DNA of 64,000 nucleotides from Euclidia mi (lineage: Eukaryota > Arthropoda > Insecta > Lepidoptera > Erebidae). The stretch covers positions 90,078,051 to 90,142,050 of the forward strand of contig OX123182.2 of NCBI GenBank assembly GCA_944739405.2. Reading direction: 5' to 3'. The position numbers and the translations under genes are program-made. This document shows positions 31,680 to 43,510 of the stretch, one piece after another; the stretch's first letter is position 1, and every line of letters begins with the position of its first letter. The notes beneath the pieces were generated by a model. The model worked only from the letters and a program-made list of their open reading frames with translations. It had not been told where the DNA came from and made no database searches.

Positions 31680-34060
31680 ATATTAAACCGTGGATAACTC
31701 CTAGCTTAGCAAAACTTAAATAATTTAACCCTACAAACAATCTATAAACGATATAAAAAGTTCTGCAATACAATCCTAAGAAGAACAAAAATCGAATATG
31801 ACAATATCAGAAGCTGGAAATAACACTAAGCGATTGTGGAAGTACGTTAAGTCTGTTACATATATGTCGAAGCAAAATAAGTGCGATACAAGTTTATTAT
31901 ATACAGATCGTACCCCACTATCATCCGCTGATAACGTCAATAGCTTTTTGGCTTTTTGGCCAATTTTCACCAATGAAAATTGGCTGCACAAATTCAAAGA
32001 ACTTCTTCTTTCTCTTAGCGTTATCCCAGTTTCAGTCTGGGGTCCGCTTTCTAGTCTAACCGGATTTGGCTGAATATTAGCTTTTCCACGGAGCGACTGC
32101 CTGACTGACCTCCGCAACCCGAAGGGATAGCGATATTCCATGGTTTAGACTAGTGTCAGTTTATTTAGAAGGTACTGACGCCCTGTAACGACTGTCAAAG
32201 ATCTTCATGACAACCGGGACCGACGGCTTAACGTGCTCTCCGAGGCATGGGACAAGCGATAATTAACAATTCAATACGCACATAACTCCGAAAAGTCATT
32301 GGTGCACGCCGTGGATTCGAACCTGATACCCTCTGCATGGCAGTCTGTTGGTATATCCACTCGGCTATCGCTGCCGCACACAAAGCTAACACAAATTCAA
32401 AGAACATATAAGAATAATAAAAAAATGCTATTTCAACCGTTCCGACATATAATAGTAGTGGCAAGTCTTTTGTTTTACTAGCCCGGATGAAAGTGAAGTA
32501 GAACTAATTATTCTATCACTAAGACATAGCTCACTACAGGTTGGGACGGTATTAGCACCGAAATACTGAAAACCTATAGGCATGTGATACCTCCATTTAC
32601 TCACATTTTTTAATTTGCCCGTCCGAACGAATCATTCCCAAATGCCTCAAAATGGCAGTAGTCACTCCAATTCACAAATCAGGGCAAAAGGATCTGGTAA
32701 CTAATTACAGGCCAATCTCACTACTACCTTCGATATCTAAAGTACTCGAAAAAATTATTAACAATAGATTAGTTTCATATCTCGAAAATATTTCCTCTTC
32801 TCCCACAAGCAATTCAGCTTCAGATCAAAGTTATCTGCAGCTGATGCAGTACACACCTTGACTTATTGTATTTTCGGGGAACTTGGGCAAAGTCAACAAA
32901 TGATTGGCATCTTATTTGATCTGGCAAAAGCGTTTGACACTGTATCAATCCCACTGCTTCTCAACAAATTGGAGGCGATAGGAATAAAAGGCACACAGTT
33001 AAAACTTTTTAGAGACTACTAACGGGATAGGTATCAACGTGTCAAAATAGACAATGTTATCAGTTACGAATTGCTGTTACCCTAATTCGGCATTCCACAA
33101 GGAAGTGTGCTCGGAGGAACCCTCTTTCTAGTGTATATCTCTCTAGTGTAGATCTCTGTAAACTAAACCTACATCATGGCACAATTGTTACGTATGCTAA
33201 CGACGCTGCGCTATTTTTCTCAGCTGACACCAGTACGGAAGCTCAGAAGTATGCCCAACAAGGGTTTAAAGTAGTAAATAATTGGCTTAAACAGAATCTA
33301 CTAACCTTAAATACTGATAAGACTAAATTCGTTCAATTTTGTATGCGTAATTCCCAAGCACATAATAATTATTTTCACTTGTATTCATTCACATAACTGT
33401 TATCTTAATTCAAACAACATTTGCATTTGTCCGAAAATTAAAAGTTCTACTAATATTAAGTATTTAGTGTTATATTGGACATAACTCTTTCCTATAAAGA
33501 ACATATCGCCGCTTTAAAATTTGTTTTTAAAAACTTCGCTTTATTTTAGATCATAACCTAAGGCATTGTGTCACTCCATAATCCAATACTGCATTACCTC
33601 TTGAAGAGGTATAGGAAAATCTTTAATACTCTCTATAGAGCGAGAGAGCCCTTCTTAAAGTGGCCACCCGCTGACCTTACCGATTCTCTACAAGCCTTCG
33701 GTATGAGTTATGCAAAGTGCTAACGGTTCGTCAACTCTTTATATTGTACGCTGTACTAAAACAGCACACTGCGCTTACGAACAACGCCAACATTACTAAC
33801 ACCAAGAGACAGAAAGATATTGTCTGTAGTTCAAGCTCTGAATCAAAGTTTGTCTTTACACATAGATTTTTTACATTTCTGGGTCCCTATCTTTATAACA
33901 GAATAAACAAATAAGCATCCATTTATGACCGAAAAGAAAAGATCGAAAAAATGCGTCTATCAGTATTTACAAACATTGAAATATGATCAGACCGAGGAAC
34001 TGCTGAATGTGGTCAAATAATTATAGGTTTAATATTAGTTATAAAATAATGATAATAACA
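31680..34060 (+). mobile_element. LINE-C: degenerate Jockey/CR1-group LINE ORF2, split by a SINE
   Basis: It starts within ORF2, upstream of RT (KRLWKYVKSVTYMS, 31830-31870), and is interrupted by the SINE at 32003-32389. It resumes with VVTPIHKSGQKDLVTNYRPISLLPSISKVLEKII (32655-32760), LFDLAKAFDTVSIPLLLNKL, GIPQGSVLGG and TYANDAALFF, where the first Asp of the catalytic pair is replaced by Asn (33193-33204). LTVRQLFILYAVLKQH near 33720 marks the C-terminal region. Multiple stops and shifts; dead. The 3' boundary abuts the RTE fragment and is approximate. Confidence 0.75.
32003..32389 (-). mobile_element. tRNA-headed SINE, family T2 (long body), copy 2
   Basis: It is flanked by a perfect 16-bp duplication, CACAAATTCAAAGAAC (31987-32002 and 32390-32405). 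On the minus strand it starts GGCAGCGATAGCCGAGTGG (A box) and has GGTTCGAATCCACGG (B box), TTATGTGCGTATTGAATTG, CATGCCTCGGAGAGCACGTTAAG, GCGTCAGTACCTTC and the 3' end TAGACTAGAAAGCGGACCCC. Collinear with 26920-27345 and younger-looking than it. Confidence 0.88.
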
Positions 34061-34066
34061 ATCATG

Positions 34067-34716
34067 CATGGTGCGTTAGAGAGGAAAGGAATGAAAGTGA
34101 ATGTAAGTAAAACGAAAGTTATGGTTTTTGAAAAGGAGGAATGCGTTACGGCTTGTAATGTTTTGATCGATGGACAGCGAGTGGAACAAGTAAATGAGTT
34201 TGTTTACTTAGGTACGTTGTTTACAAGAGATGGTAAGAATGAAAAAGATATTGAAAGAAGAGTTAATGCAGGTAATAGTGTGATGGAGCTCTGAAGGCGT
34301 TTATGAACAGTCAAAAGGTGTTCAAAAAGGCACGTTTGGCTGTGCATAGAGGGGTGTTAGTGCCTACCCTTATTTATGGTAGTGAAAGTTGGGTATGGCA
34401 GAAGAGACTTGAAAGTAGAATAAATGCGGTAGAAATGAGAGCACTGAGAAGTATGTGTGGTACATCTTTGACCGACAGAGTAAAGAATAGTGTGATAAGA
34501 GAGTGGTGTGGGGTAAAAGAAGATGTAGTGACAAGCATCGAGAAAGGCATGTTAAGATGGTTTGGGCACATGGAGAGGATGGATGACGAAAGACTGACAA
34601 AGAAGATATATAAGACAAATGTGAATGGGACAGGACGAAGGGGAAGACCTAGGCGGACGTTCTCTGACCAGATTGGAGACATCCTAAAAAGAAGGACAGG
34701 TCAGAAGTACCCTTAA
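34067..34716 (+). pseudogene. RTE ORF2 C-terminal fragment
   Basis: GMKVNVSKTKVMVFEKEE, VNEFVYLGTLFTRDGKNEKDIERRVNAG and, after one frame interruption near 34290, VLVPTLIYGSESWVWQKR, EMRALRSMCG, IREWCGVKEDVVTSIEKGMLRWFGHMERMDDERLTKKIY and GRRGRPRRTFSDQIGDIL. These are the thumb and C-terminal blocks typical of RTE-clade proteins. The catalytic palm (YADD) is absent through 5' truncation, so it is non-functional. Few lesions suggest a fairly young insertion. Confidence 0.88.
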
Positions 34717-34834
34717 CAGAAGAGCATGCATGAGAAACTTGATGGGAGTGAATGAAGCGAGAGAGGTATGTCAGGATCGTTGCAAATGGCGTTCCGTAGT
34801 CTCTGCCTACCCCTCCGGGAAACAGGCGTGAGTC

Positions 34835-34859
34835 TATGTATGTATGTATGTATGTATGA
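34835..34859. repeat. (TATG)n tail
   Basis: About six TATG units form the 3' terminal repeat of the RTE fragment; the same repeat ends the T1 SINE tail at 9235-9250. Confidence 0.9.
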
Positions 34860-34965
34860 TTAAAATAATTCAAAGTAGGTATATCTTTATTTAGAAAAAT
34901 TATTACGTCTATAATGTTTAAGTATAGTAAATATTGTGATGACTTCTAATCTCAGATCAAAATCA

Positions 34966-35100
34966 TATACTGTAAGGGCCTTTAACGTGTGTGGCACAGG
35001 TTAACCCTAGTACAGGCACCTCATTATTTTACCTAAATTACTTTTTAAGAACTGTATGTATATTTTGTGATGAATGAAAATTAATAAATTTGTTTATTTG
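34966..35100 (+). mobile_element. 3' UTR fragment of a Jockey-like LINE
   Basis: The GTGTGTGGCACAGGTTAACCCTAGTACAGGCACC signature matches 50441-50585 and ends with TTAATAAATTTGTTTATTTG. Only the 3' UTR is present, as usual for 5'-truncated insertions. Confidence 0.7.
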
Positions 35101-36792
35101 ATTTCTTTGCATTTAAAATTTTACCTCTAATAATAAAAAGACTATCGAAAACAAACTTAACATCTAGATCGGAAACCGGCCATAAGATTTTTTATTTTAG
35201 GTTATATCTCGTGCCTTTACAAAACAGCTACGTAGTGTTTTTTGTATTTACAAAAATGTATTTAAATTATTTAGCTATTTTAATTATAGTACGCACTGAG
35301 TCTGAAACGACGAGATAAGTACTTAGTACACAAAAAGTATATATTTCTAAAAGTACCTTGTTTAATTTACCTTATGTTTGCAAAATATTTTGAAAGTTAT
35401 TTATTTTGTGTAAGTACATACAAATAATTGAAATTATAGTTTTTGTTTATATTGTTCTAATAACAATAAAATTGTTTTCTCATTTTATAAGGGTATTCGC
35501 CTGTGAAATTGTTTGACTATTATATATATTTATACAATAGGACTGCTCATAAAAGTCCTTTATTTAAAGAAAAAATAATTGTCTCTCTTTTCTTTAGAAA
35601 TAACTGCCGCGTAATATTTAATTTCTGTTTCGCAGAAGCCTTCACAAGGACTCAACTAATGACCACAAAAAAACAACCAAAGTAGAAACAGCACTTTAAA
35701 TAATATGCAGGATGTCATCAAATCAGGATCGAAGGCACAACAGTCGGTGTAATGCTAAACAAAAAGGCAATCACTTATTCCACTGTGCTTGTAGTTAAAT
35801 TACAGCACAGTCATACATTCAATAATAGAATAAAATTGTTAAGAAAAGAACTGTAGAAGAGTTTGTTTCTTTAAATACACTAATATCATAGATTTCTCGG
35901 CCAAATTCTTTTTCAGTTTTCGCTTGATAAAATTAGACTACAGACAATTAATGAGGAAAGTTTTAATAACGTTGCATCAGCATTAGGATGGAAACGGTAA
36001 ACTCAAAAATATGTCAAACTATTGAGTATTTCTTGTACAAAGAGAAACAAGTTATAAATCTAAGGCGACACAAATCACAGCTTGTATTTATTATTTATAT
36101 ATTTCCTAGTACTCTCTAAAAGTTGAATAAACAGAGTTTCTAGGAAGGTGAAGTACGTCATCATATTGGTGCAAAGTTTCCTGAGTATGTTTCTGAGAAG
36201 CCGGGATTAAATATAATCGTAGGAGCGTGATTTGAGGTTTGAGGGGGTCAGTGTTTGGGTTGGACTTTGTAGTTTAATGTTCAGTGGAAACTTTGCTGCT
36301 ATTATGCTTTAATTATTTATTACTTACTTCATGTTTTAGATTAGTCAGCAACGCATCTGGTATGTGACAATCGCAACGCAAAGCCAGCCCGCAACTAGTA
36401 GCTGTAATGCTATCTTTAAACCTCGTTCGTAAGAGAACATTTATGGCGCTCGTGAAATAAAGCAAGTACAATCAGCTGCATTAGTCTTTACACATTTACG
36501 TTATTTTGAATGGTTATATCGTCCCAACTAATTGTTCATATCTTGTAGACAAATAAAATTTAATCATAATTTATAGATTAAGAATTATAAATACAGGAGC
36601 TTTTATTCATAAAATTGTTGGCAAAGATTTTGAGGTGTGTAGCGAATTTGTAGTTGACTAATGATACTAGAGACTACTTGAAAAAACTGAAATGTACAAA
36701 TTGACTTCGGTGTTGAGCTGAGTAATTAAAAAAATCTTCCGAATTGGTACCTTGTACTTGCATTGCACTTACTTTGGCTGATAGCACACAGT
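35101..36792. other. Unassigned 1.7-kb AT-rich region
   Basis: No ORF with recognisable homology, no tandem array, no paired termini. Possible intergenic or intronic host DNA. Confidence 0.5.
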
Positions 36793-36804
36793 TGATGGAA
36801 TAAT

Positions 36805-37108
36805 CATCATCATAATTTGTCCCACTGCTGGGCACGGGCCTCTTCTAACTATGAGAATGGTAAGGCCATAGTCCACCACGCTGGTCAAGTGCGGGTTGGC
36901 AGACTTCACATGTATTTCGAGAACATTATGGAGAACTCTCCGACATGCAGGTTTACTCACGATGTTTTCCTTCAGCGTTTAGCCTGCGGTAATTAACAAT
37001 TTAATACGCACATATCTTCGAAAAGTCATAGGTGCCTGCCGTGGATTCGAACCCGAGACCCTCTGCGTAGCAGTCCGTCGGTCTCTCCACTAGGCTATCG
37101 CTGCCTTC
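36805..37108 (-). mobile_element. tRNA-headed SINE, family T2 head with a different body
   Basis: It is flanked by a perfect 12-bp duplication, TGATGGAATAAT (36793-36804 and 37109-37120). The minus strand begins GGCAGCGATAGCCTAGTGGAG and GGTTCGAATCCACGG as in 32003-32389, and shares GATATGTGCGTATTAAATTG. It then switches to a body with GGAGAGTTCTCCATAATG, CACTTGACCAGCGTGGTGG and the tail GAGGCCCGTGCCCAGCAGTGGG..ATGATGATG, an RTE-type end. Confidence 0.88.
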
Positions 37109-37120
37109 TGATGGAATAAT

Positions 37121-39180
37121 GTTTCATATAAATGTTCATAAACATAAATTGTACAATAAAACGGTATGTCTTTTTATATATCAAGGCTTCAAAGCATTAC
37201 GTTCTTGGCTGTTAAAACGAAAAGCTTCTGAAAAGAACTTTATTTTGGTTTTAAAACGAGACAAATTTTCTAATGCTTTACGAAACCGATACTCAAAATA
37301 TGCAAGTACATGATTAGCGCCGGCATTTGCAAACACTTTTTTAACAGTCCGTATAATGCCATTAGACTCTTATTAAAATCAAAACTAATACAAGACAACT
37401 CATATTCGCATAGTGAGAAATTACTATCAGACAGATAGAGATCTTATTTTACATTTTGATAGATAAAAAAAGATATAAATACGTCGTGCAATATATTTTT
37501 CGGTGTCAGCTACACGTGTAATGAACAAGTACGGGTACTAATGTTAATTTTATCGCGCAGTTCCGCAGGTAACAATTATATCAGAGAAGTGACGCCGCAC
37601 CGAGCGTTGCAGGCATGCGTGATCGTAAATTGGTGGGTCGGACTCTCTCGCGGTACATGGAGCTACGAACCGAGTAAAAATGTTGGAGTAAGCTCTAGGA
37701 ATATGGTTATTTCGTTTATTTTCTTTGGCGGTTTTAATTTGATGTTGCGCTGGCTGATGTTCTGCTGTATGTGATGTGCTATAGTGGAAACCACAGGACG
37801 TAACCTTATGAGTTAACAGTTTTCATTTGTTTGTATCTTAAGAGGTAAACAGGAGCTCTTATAGGAGAGTACAACATTCCACATTTTCCAGGAATCAGTG
37901 GAAAACCAAAAAAGTGAAATCCATATGAATGGATGACTATCGTCATTGTTATCATCATTATGTGCACAAGACCACTTATCGTAAGTGTGCAGATCTCCAG
38001 AAGCATGAATTCTGTGGATCACATCCATAAAACTACGTTGCTTCATCCTTTTCCTTGTCATTTAAATAGACATCGACTCTGTTGAATCGACTCTGTTGTG
38101 AAGTTGCCAAAAGGTAAGAAAGCACCAAATATTTTTTCAGAAATTAAATTTACTGTTAGTTACTATGCTAAATATCATGATCACTGCTAAACTATTAATA
38201 GATATTTATTTGAAATAAATATTAGTTCTCAAATAATTGTATTCTCAGTTTTGTAATATAAAGACCATGAACCCTTAACTTTCTGAACAATCAAAGGTAT
38301 ATAGACAATGTCTGGGTCATTGGCATCACTAGTTCTAAGCAATAGTAGACGCCTAGTTTCAGATAAATTCTATCACTCGCTTAACGAACAATGTTCCTAA
38401 CCCTCCGTAGGCGATAAGCTACGAGTTGCTACGATGTTGCGTAGCACCATAAATGTAAAACTTTAGGGTCTTGGTAACAAAGTTGGCTGTAGGCTTGATG
38501 TACGTTTTTGTCAATATATCTTTAGTACATTCTCGGTACTTAGGATATGAATGCCTAGATTATCTTGATTGGAATCCTAAAATATTTGTACAGGCAGTTG
38601 GCTTACAGTATCACGATCTCTATATTTATGAAAAGGAGTTTATTCTACAACCTCGGCTTTGTTGACACATTTTCTTTGCTATTGTGCGATGGCCGTTTAA
38701 TTATTCTTATCCGCGGATACAGCTCTCCGAATGATAACATTTTAGTTTTATTTTTAAGATTATTTTCTCATCAGGAGTAATCCAGTTAGTTTTATTTTAA
38801 GACTATTTTCTTATCAGGAGAACTCCAGTCTGCAGTCGTGACATACGACGGAGTTTATGAACACAATAACTTCTCTTATAAAGCGTACTACGTTGCAAAA
38901 GCCGACTCTAAATAATTTGGCGAGTGTTGATCCGTGACGGTGACCCATTGCATTTTCGCACCAGAATGATTGAGGTTCATCCGAATTTACTTATTGGTTT
39001 AATATTCAGTTCGGTTTCAGATTCATATTCATTATGGACGATGGCTCTAATTACTGATTAATGCGGTCACCTGTTACTACGTAGCGACCGGTGATAAGGT
39101 AATTATAATTGTTATTTTATTAAATGTTTCTGACAGTTAAGCTTGCAGCAACTGCGCTGTAATATATTGTTTTAAATTAT
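37121..39180. other. Unassigned 2-kb region with one short tandem duplication
   Basis: A 43-45 bp unit (TTAGTTTTATTTTAAGA..TCAGGAGNANTCCAG) occurs twice in tandem at about 38742-38829. Otherwise nothing recognised; short open frames lack context. Confidence 0.5.
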
Positions 39181-39265
39181 CGTCCTAGCGTTATCCCGGT
39201 TATATCCAAGGCTTATACGCCTTGGAACCTGATGCCCGCTTACTAGTCTAACTAGATATGACAGA
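39181..39265 (-). mobile_element. T2 SINE 3'-end fragment
   Basis: CCTAGCGTTATCCCGG..CGCTTACTAGTCTAAC matches the 3' end of the T2 SINE at 32003-32080. A CCAAGGC-TTATAC-GCCTTGG hairpin lies within (39209-39230). The tRNA head is missing. Confidence 0.6.
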
Positions 39266-41419
39266 ATTTCGTTTTAAATGTTCAATATTAATACTATTTT
39301 TTTGCTTTGAAATGCTTTCCTAAAATGAAACTCAGTGTCTCTGTAGTTATAGCCCAGTCATTTTAGGCCAAATTAGGTGCAAAGCTCGCAAAATCGACAT
39401 ACCCAGTATATTTCATAATGACTGGACTATTATAAAATATGATGTTTTCTGGAAATAAAATCGAGCTCTTAGTTGTTTTTTTCAGGCTAAAGCAGAAACA
39501 AAGACTGAATAAAAGAAGGATAAAGCAAACGAAGAATTATGTTGCTCATATGCAATAAACTTGAGCAAGTTTAGTTGTTTAAGTTTTATAATAAGCAAGG
39601 ATTTTACATGAAGAGTTTATTAGTTAGTGCCTTTTGAGCCTTTTTCCTGTGAGGACATGTTATTTTACAAGTTTACCATTTATTAACATGTGAAGGTAAC
39701 GAACTGGTATGTTGTAAATACTGGTATTTTTTATAAGATACTTTCTGTTGCGATTCCCTTACTGTCAATACTACAAAAATCTTAAAAGCAAAGTATAGCT
39801 GTCGTCAATATTCTTTTTCATCATGGTCACATGGTTGATGATCTTTTCGTAAACCTGGTTTTAGTAGGAGGTTAACCTAAATCTCCATTCGACAAATTTT
39901 AAATTTTCAGAAAACTTTTTTTAATTATACACAATCATTACGTTAAACCGTAAAACACTACAAATTAAGGCACACAACTGCCAGTACATACTAAGTATTG
40001 AATAATTTAGTGGACGTTATAAGCAAATAATAGTGCGATTTCAGTGAAAAATGTTGTAACGTACTACAATGGCGGACGATGCGGTGCCGTGCCGAGTGAT
40101 AGTGGAGTGACCGGAAGTACTCGCGCGTAAACGGGCCGGAATACTTCCGGATCCGCTTGGCGCGCTGCATCGCACGCTTCCGCTTCCGCTTCGCTACTAG
40201 TTTGTTTAATAAGCTCCAATAATGACCGACCAATTATTGCTTCCTTTGAAGTTCTAATGCCGTTATTCCTGGCAGACGCTTGGCGTACGCAGAACTCGAG
40301 ACTTGAAGAGTAATTTTTTTTTATTGTGCAGTTTTGTTGAGGACGTAAAAATTTTATATTTACAGAATATAATTTCTTCGGTGTTTATTGAAAGCTGATA
40401 TTGGAAGTAGTCTAAACATGAATTCAAAGTAAATCACAAGTCTTGTTTTCACTGGCTCCATTTTAGCTGATTGCTGCAGCAAGTCTGTGACCTGCCTTTT
40501 GTGTTCGCGCCCTTTGTGCCGACGCGACGACGACGCGAAACTACGTGCGCACTTATAACTATACTAATAGCACGTCAACACTACTTATTATGAAGTTTAT
40601 GTTAGATGTGATCGCAGTCAAACATTTTACAGGGCCTAAAATCCTTTTTGGATGGTTAATGCATTAATTTGGCTTCGAACAGTTATTGAACTGGAACCAA
40701 ACCATTTGTGTCGGCGTTCGATAAGGCTACGTGCATTTTTAAAGTTCTTCATCTTGCATATCAACTTGTCCATCAAGAAAGTTTACCTTTGGGGTCCCAT
40801 TGCAATGATAAACAATGATAGTTATTACAATTTATTAATATTTTATCGCTTCTATTCTGAGTGTTACATGATGCGTGTTTATGATCCTTAATGCTTTTTT
40901 GAGACAGCAAAGCTGCTACGGCAAACTTCTATAAGCCTCTACATAAAAACCGTGTTTGCCATGAGATTTTCAAACGGAAACAATTTTCGCACGACGTCAT
41001 AAACATTTGTCGAAACCTTTACTTCCGATAACTCATACAAGTTTTATGCCTACTCTCTGACTGATACCACAAGAATTCATCCCATCTATCTTTACGACCA
41101 AAATTTTCATATTCATCAATACTTTGCAAACTTTTATGACACATTTCTTAATAAAAATATGAATGTTGAGTCGCTTTTACAGTTTTATTGCAATTCGTGC
41201 ATGAACAGATAAATATTGTTAACAATATTTTTTGTGCTTTTTGTGGCGCGATGTGGCTTTGTGAACCAATTTGACAAAACCGATGCACTCCAAAGGATGT
41301 GTTTTATTGACAGAATGTGTGTCAGTGTCAATTTTTACTATTAAATTTTAATTAATATTACTACTGGAAAATTCTGTGTGCTTATTTACCTAACGCAATA
41401 ATATACCTAATAATATAAG
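39266..41419. other. Unassigned region with a CpG-rich patch
   Basis: About 40065-40210 is unusually CpG-rich for this window. It carries a short + strand frame starting in the context ACAATGGCGGACGATGCGG (13 codons to a stop), while on the minus strand 39991-40233 is an 80-codon basic frame (KRKRKRAMQRAKRIRKY). Either could be a first exon or promoter-proximal sequence, or neither. No TATA box or splice logic is convincing. Confidence 0.3.
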
Positions 41420-41680
41420 CCCTCTATGTGAACTGTTCACTGTGGAACACGGGTCTCTTATCACTATAGGAAGCGTTAGGCCATAGTCCACGCTGGCGAG
41501 TAGGTGAAGTGCGAATTGGCAGACATGTATTTCTAGAACCTTATCGAGAATAGTCAAATTTTGCTTAGGATGCTATCCTTCACAGTCTAGCTATCAATGA
41601 TTAACACCTGAACACGCAAAAAGTCTGTGGTGCGCATCGTGAGATGGACCCTCTGCGTAGTAGTCTGTTCTAATTAAAAT
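41420..41680 (-). mobile_element. Old T2-headed SINE relic (36.8-kb type body)
   Basis: GCCATAGTCCACGCTGGCGAG, GACATGTATTTCTAGAACCTTA, AAGTCTGTGGTGCGCATCG and CCCTCTGCGTAGTAGTCTG align in order with 36840-37080. Very diverged; the outer edges are approximate and no target duplication was found. Confidence 0.6.
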
Positions 41681-42228
41681 ATATCATTCATAAGCCTTAT
41701 ACAAAACTGTCAGCAATCCACATTATTTGATTATCCAACAAATAATGTAAGGCGCGGCAACTAATTGCAGGATCGATCGGTGGGGAGTGGCCATTAGGAA
41801 GACTGGATGAGTACTCTCGTGGTCTCACGAAGGTCACGCGAAGCACCCTTGATTCGAGAGCTTTGTCTCTCCCCCGACGTACTACACGTCACAATACACG
41901 ATTGTTACTACCTGTTAAATTCTGTTTACTGCTACACACTTCAAAATGTTTGCCGACAGATGCCGCTAGGGTTGGTGTTATAATTTTGCTCAGCGCTGCA
42001 ATTGTCGAGATATGACCTGCGTCATTATCATTTTGAAGTGAGGTATGTGAGCTTTCGGCTCATTAAATAGGGGTGGACCTTTTGTTACAGCGGACTTTTA
42101 CTTACTGATTGCTGTCGGAGAAGAACATAGATGAAAACAGTTAATAGCTCTTTTAGCACAGTCACTCTAAAGCGTGTAGGTACCCAGTTTAGTGCACGAC
42201 TTACTGCATAAAATCTTCTTGGTTTGCA

Positions 42229-42401
42229 GGTACAGCGTTATTGCGTTTTATATTTTTTTAGTTATACCAACTTTCTTCTTTCTAAAAGAGCGACCTTATA
42301 AAGGCGATACGCGCAGGAAAGTGCGCGCAAAAGTGGTGTCTGTACAGTTCGATGAATTTTCTGAATCAAGTTTTAGTTACATATATTATGCCATTCTGTA
42401 A
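42229..42401 (+). CDS. Weak candidate host exon (membrane segment)
   Basis: An open frame follows a good acceptor-like sequence (TTCTTGGTTTGCAG, ending at 42229). It encodes a hydrophobic stretch (SVIAFYIFLVIPTFFFL) followed by a basic loop (KGDTRRKVRAK). A GTAAAG donor-like site overlaps its stop near 42398. This looks like an exon of a membrane protein, but I do not recognise the protein, find no partner exons and cannot exclude chance. Confidence 0.25.
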
Positions 42402-43198
42402 AGTAATGTAAACGTGAGCTTAAATCCCGTGGGCTTAAATGCCCACCCTAGACAACCACGGCACTCATGAAGGCTCCCGCCACTGAAAAGAATCAATTCT
42501 ACCATTGCACTCATTGCGATGTAATGTACGATGTTAATAAAGTTTTTAATAAAATCATGAAAGCCCAACTTTGTGCTTTTGCCGGTACCCAACTAACATC
42601 TTCATACGTTTGATCTTTCACGCGTGAATGTTGTTTCACGTACGAAAGAGTGATTGCGTAAAGGCCTATAATCTAAAATGACTACGTAAGGTAGTTTGAC
42701 AGATCAACAGAATTCAACCGAAAACCTCATAATAATTCATGCTTGCTTGATTTATTACCGAAAGTGCAAAATAAAAATGTGAAAAGCTTTTATGAAATAT
42801 AAAATAATTTTAATACCCCGCATTAATTTAATATGAAGTTGTTCACAGATGTATAAAATAGGTCAGTGTAACTATTTTTCCTGTTGTATACTGTGACTTC
42901 ACTTGCGATTTTATTGGAATTTATGTGTAAGTCAAAAATCAAGCTGTACCTAAGCAATATGCAGCTATGGTATATTGGTATATTTAAACTTCCATCTGCC
43001 CGTTTTAACCCGCTGTTTTTTCTGTAGGTTTAATATAAACTTGAAATTATGACTGAAATTAATTTATGAAAGCAAAACGTTAATTTTTTTCTTTCGGCGG
43101 TAGGTGCTAAAAACAGTTAGACGTGCTCGATATTTAATTTTTTTAATTTAATTATAAAATTAAATAGTTAAGTTAGTTAAGTTTACTTTATTTAAGCT
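42402..43198. other. Unassigned, AT-rich
   Basis: No gene, repeat or element termini recognised. Confidence 0.5.
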
Positions 43199-43510
43199 TG
43201 TGACGTCGTGCCTCGGCGCTTGCGAGCCCCACTACGATGACGCACTGCAGTGGGGAGCCTCACCCGCTTGCCGACCATATATATACCAGCGACACACGTG
43301 GTTGGGCCCTTTTTTTCTTCTGCTGGGAGACACGTCAAAGCTGAGTATTCATCCGTGGACCTGTGGAGTGTCAACCTACGACCTACGCCCTGGATACTTG
43401 TCTAGTCGGTTAACCTCAAGTGTCAGTTCTTTTATGTAATCAAAACCATTGTGAATCTGGAATATAACGCGAGTTTAATCTTTCCTGGTGATATTTTTTA
43501 TTTATTTCCC
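43199..43510 (+). other. Promoter-like or LTR-like GC-rich segment
   Basis: The segment starts TGTGACGTCGTGCC, has CATATATATACC about 80 bp in (a possible TATA box), and ends in ATATAACGCGAGTTTAATC with T-rich sequence. The layout recalls the U3-R part of an LTR or a retroelement promoter. No matching second LTR, primer-binding site or target duplication was found. Confidence 0.25.

Larger units (their letters stand above)
34067..34860 (+). mobile_element. RTE-type LINE, 5'-truncated
   Basis: Only the end of the RT and the C-terminal region of an RTE/BovB-like element remain, followed by a 3' UTR ending CTCTGCCTACCCCTCCGGGAAACAGGCGTGAGTC and (TATG)n at 34835-34859. This terminal sequence is the same kind as the T1 SINE tails at 9235 and 26175. 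The left end is a clean truncation against LINE-C. Confidence 0.85.
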
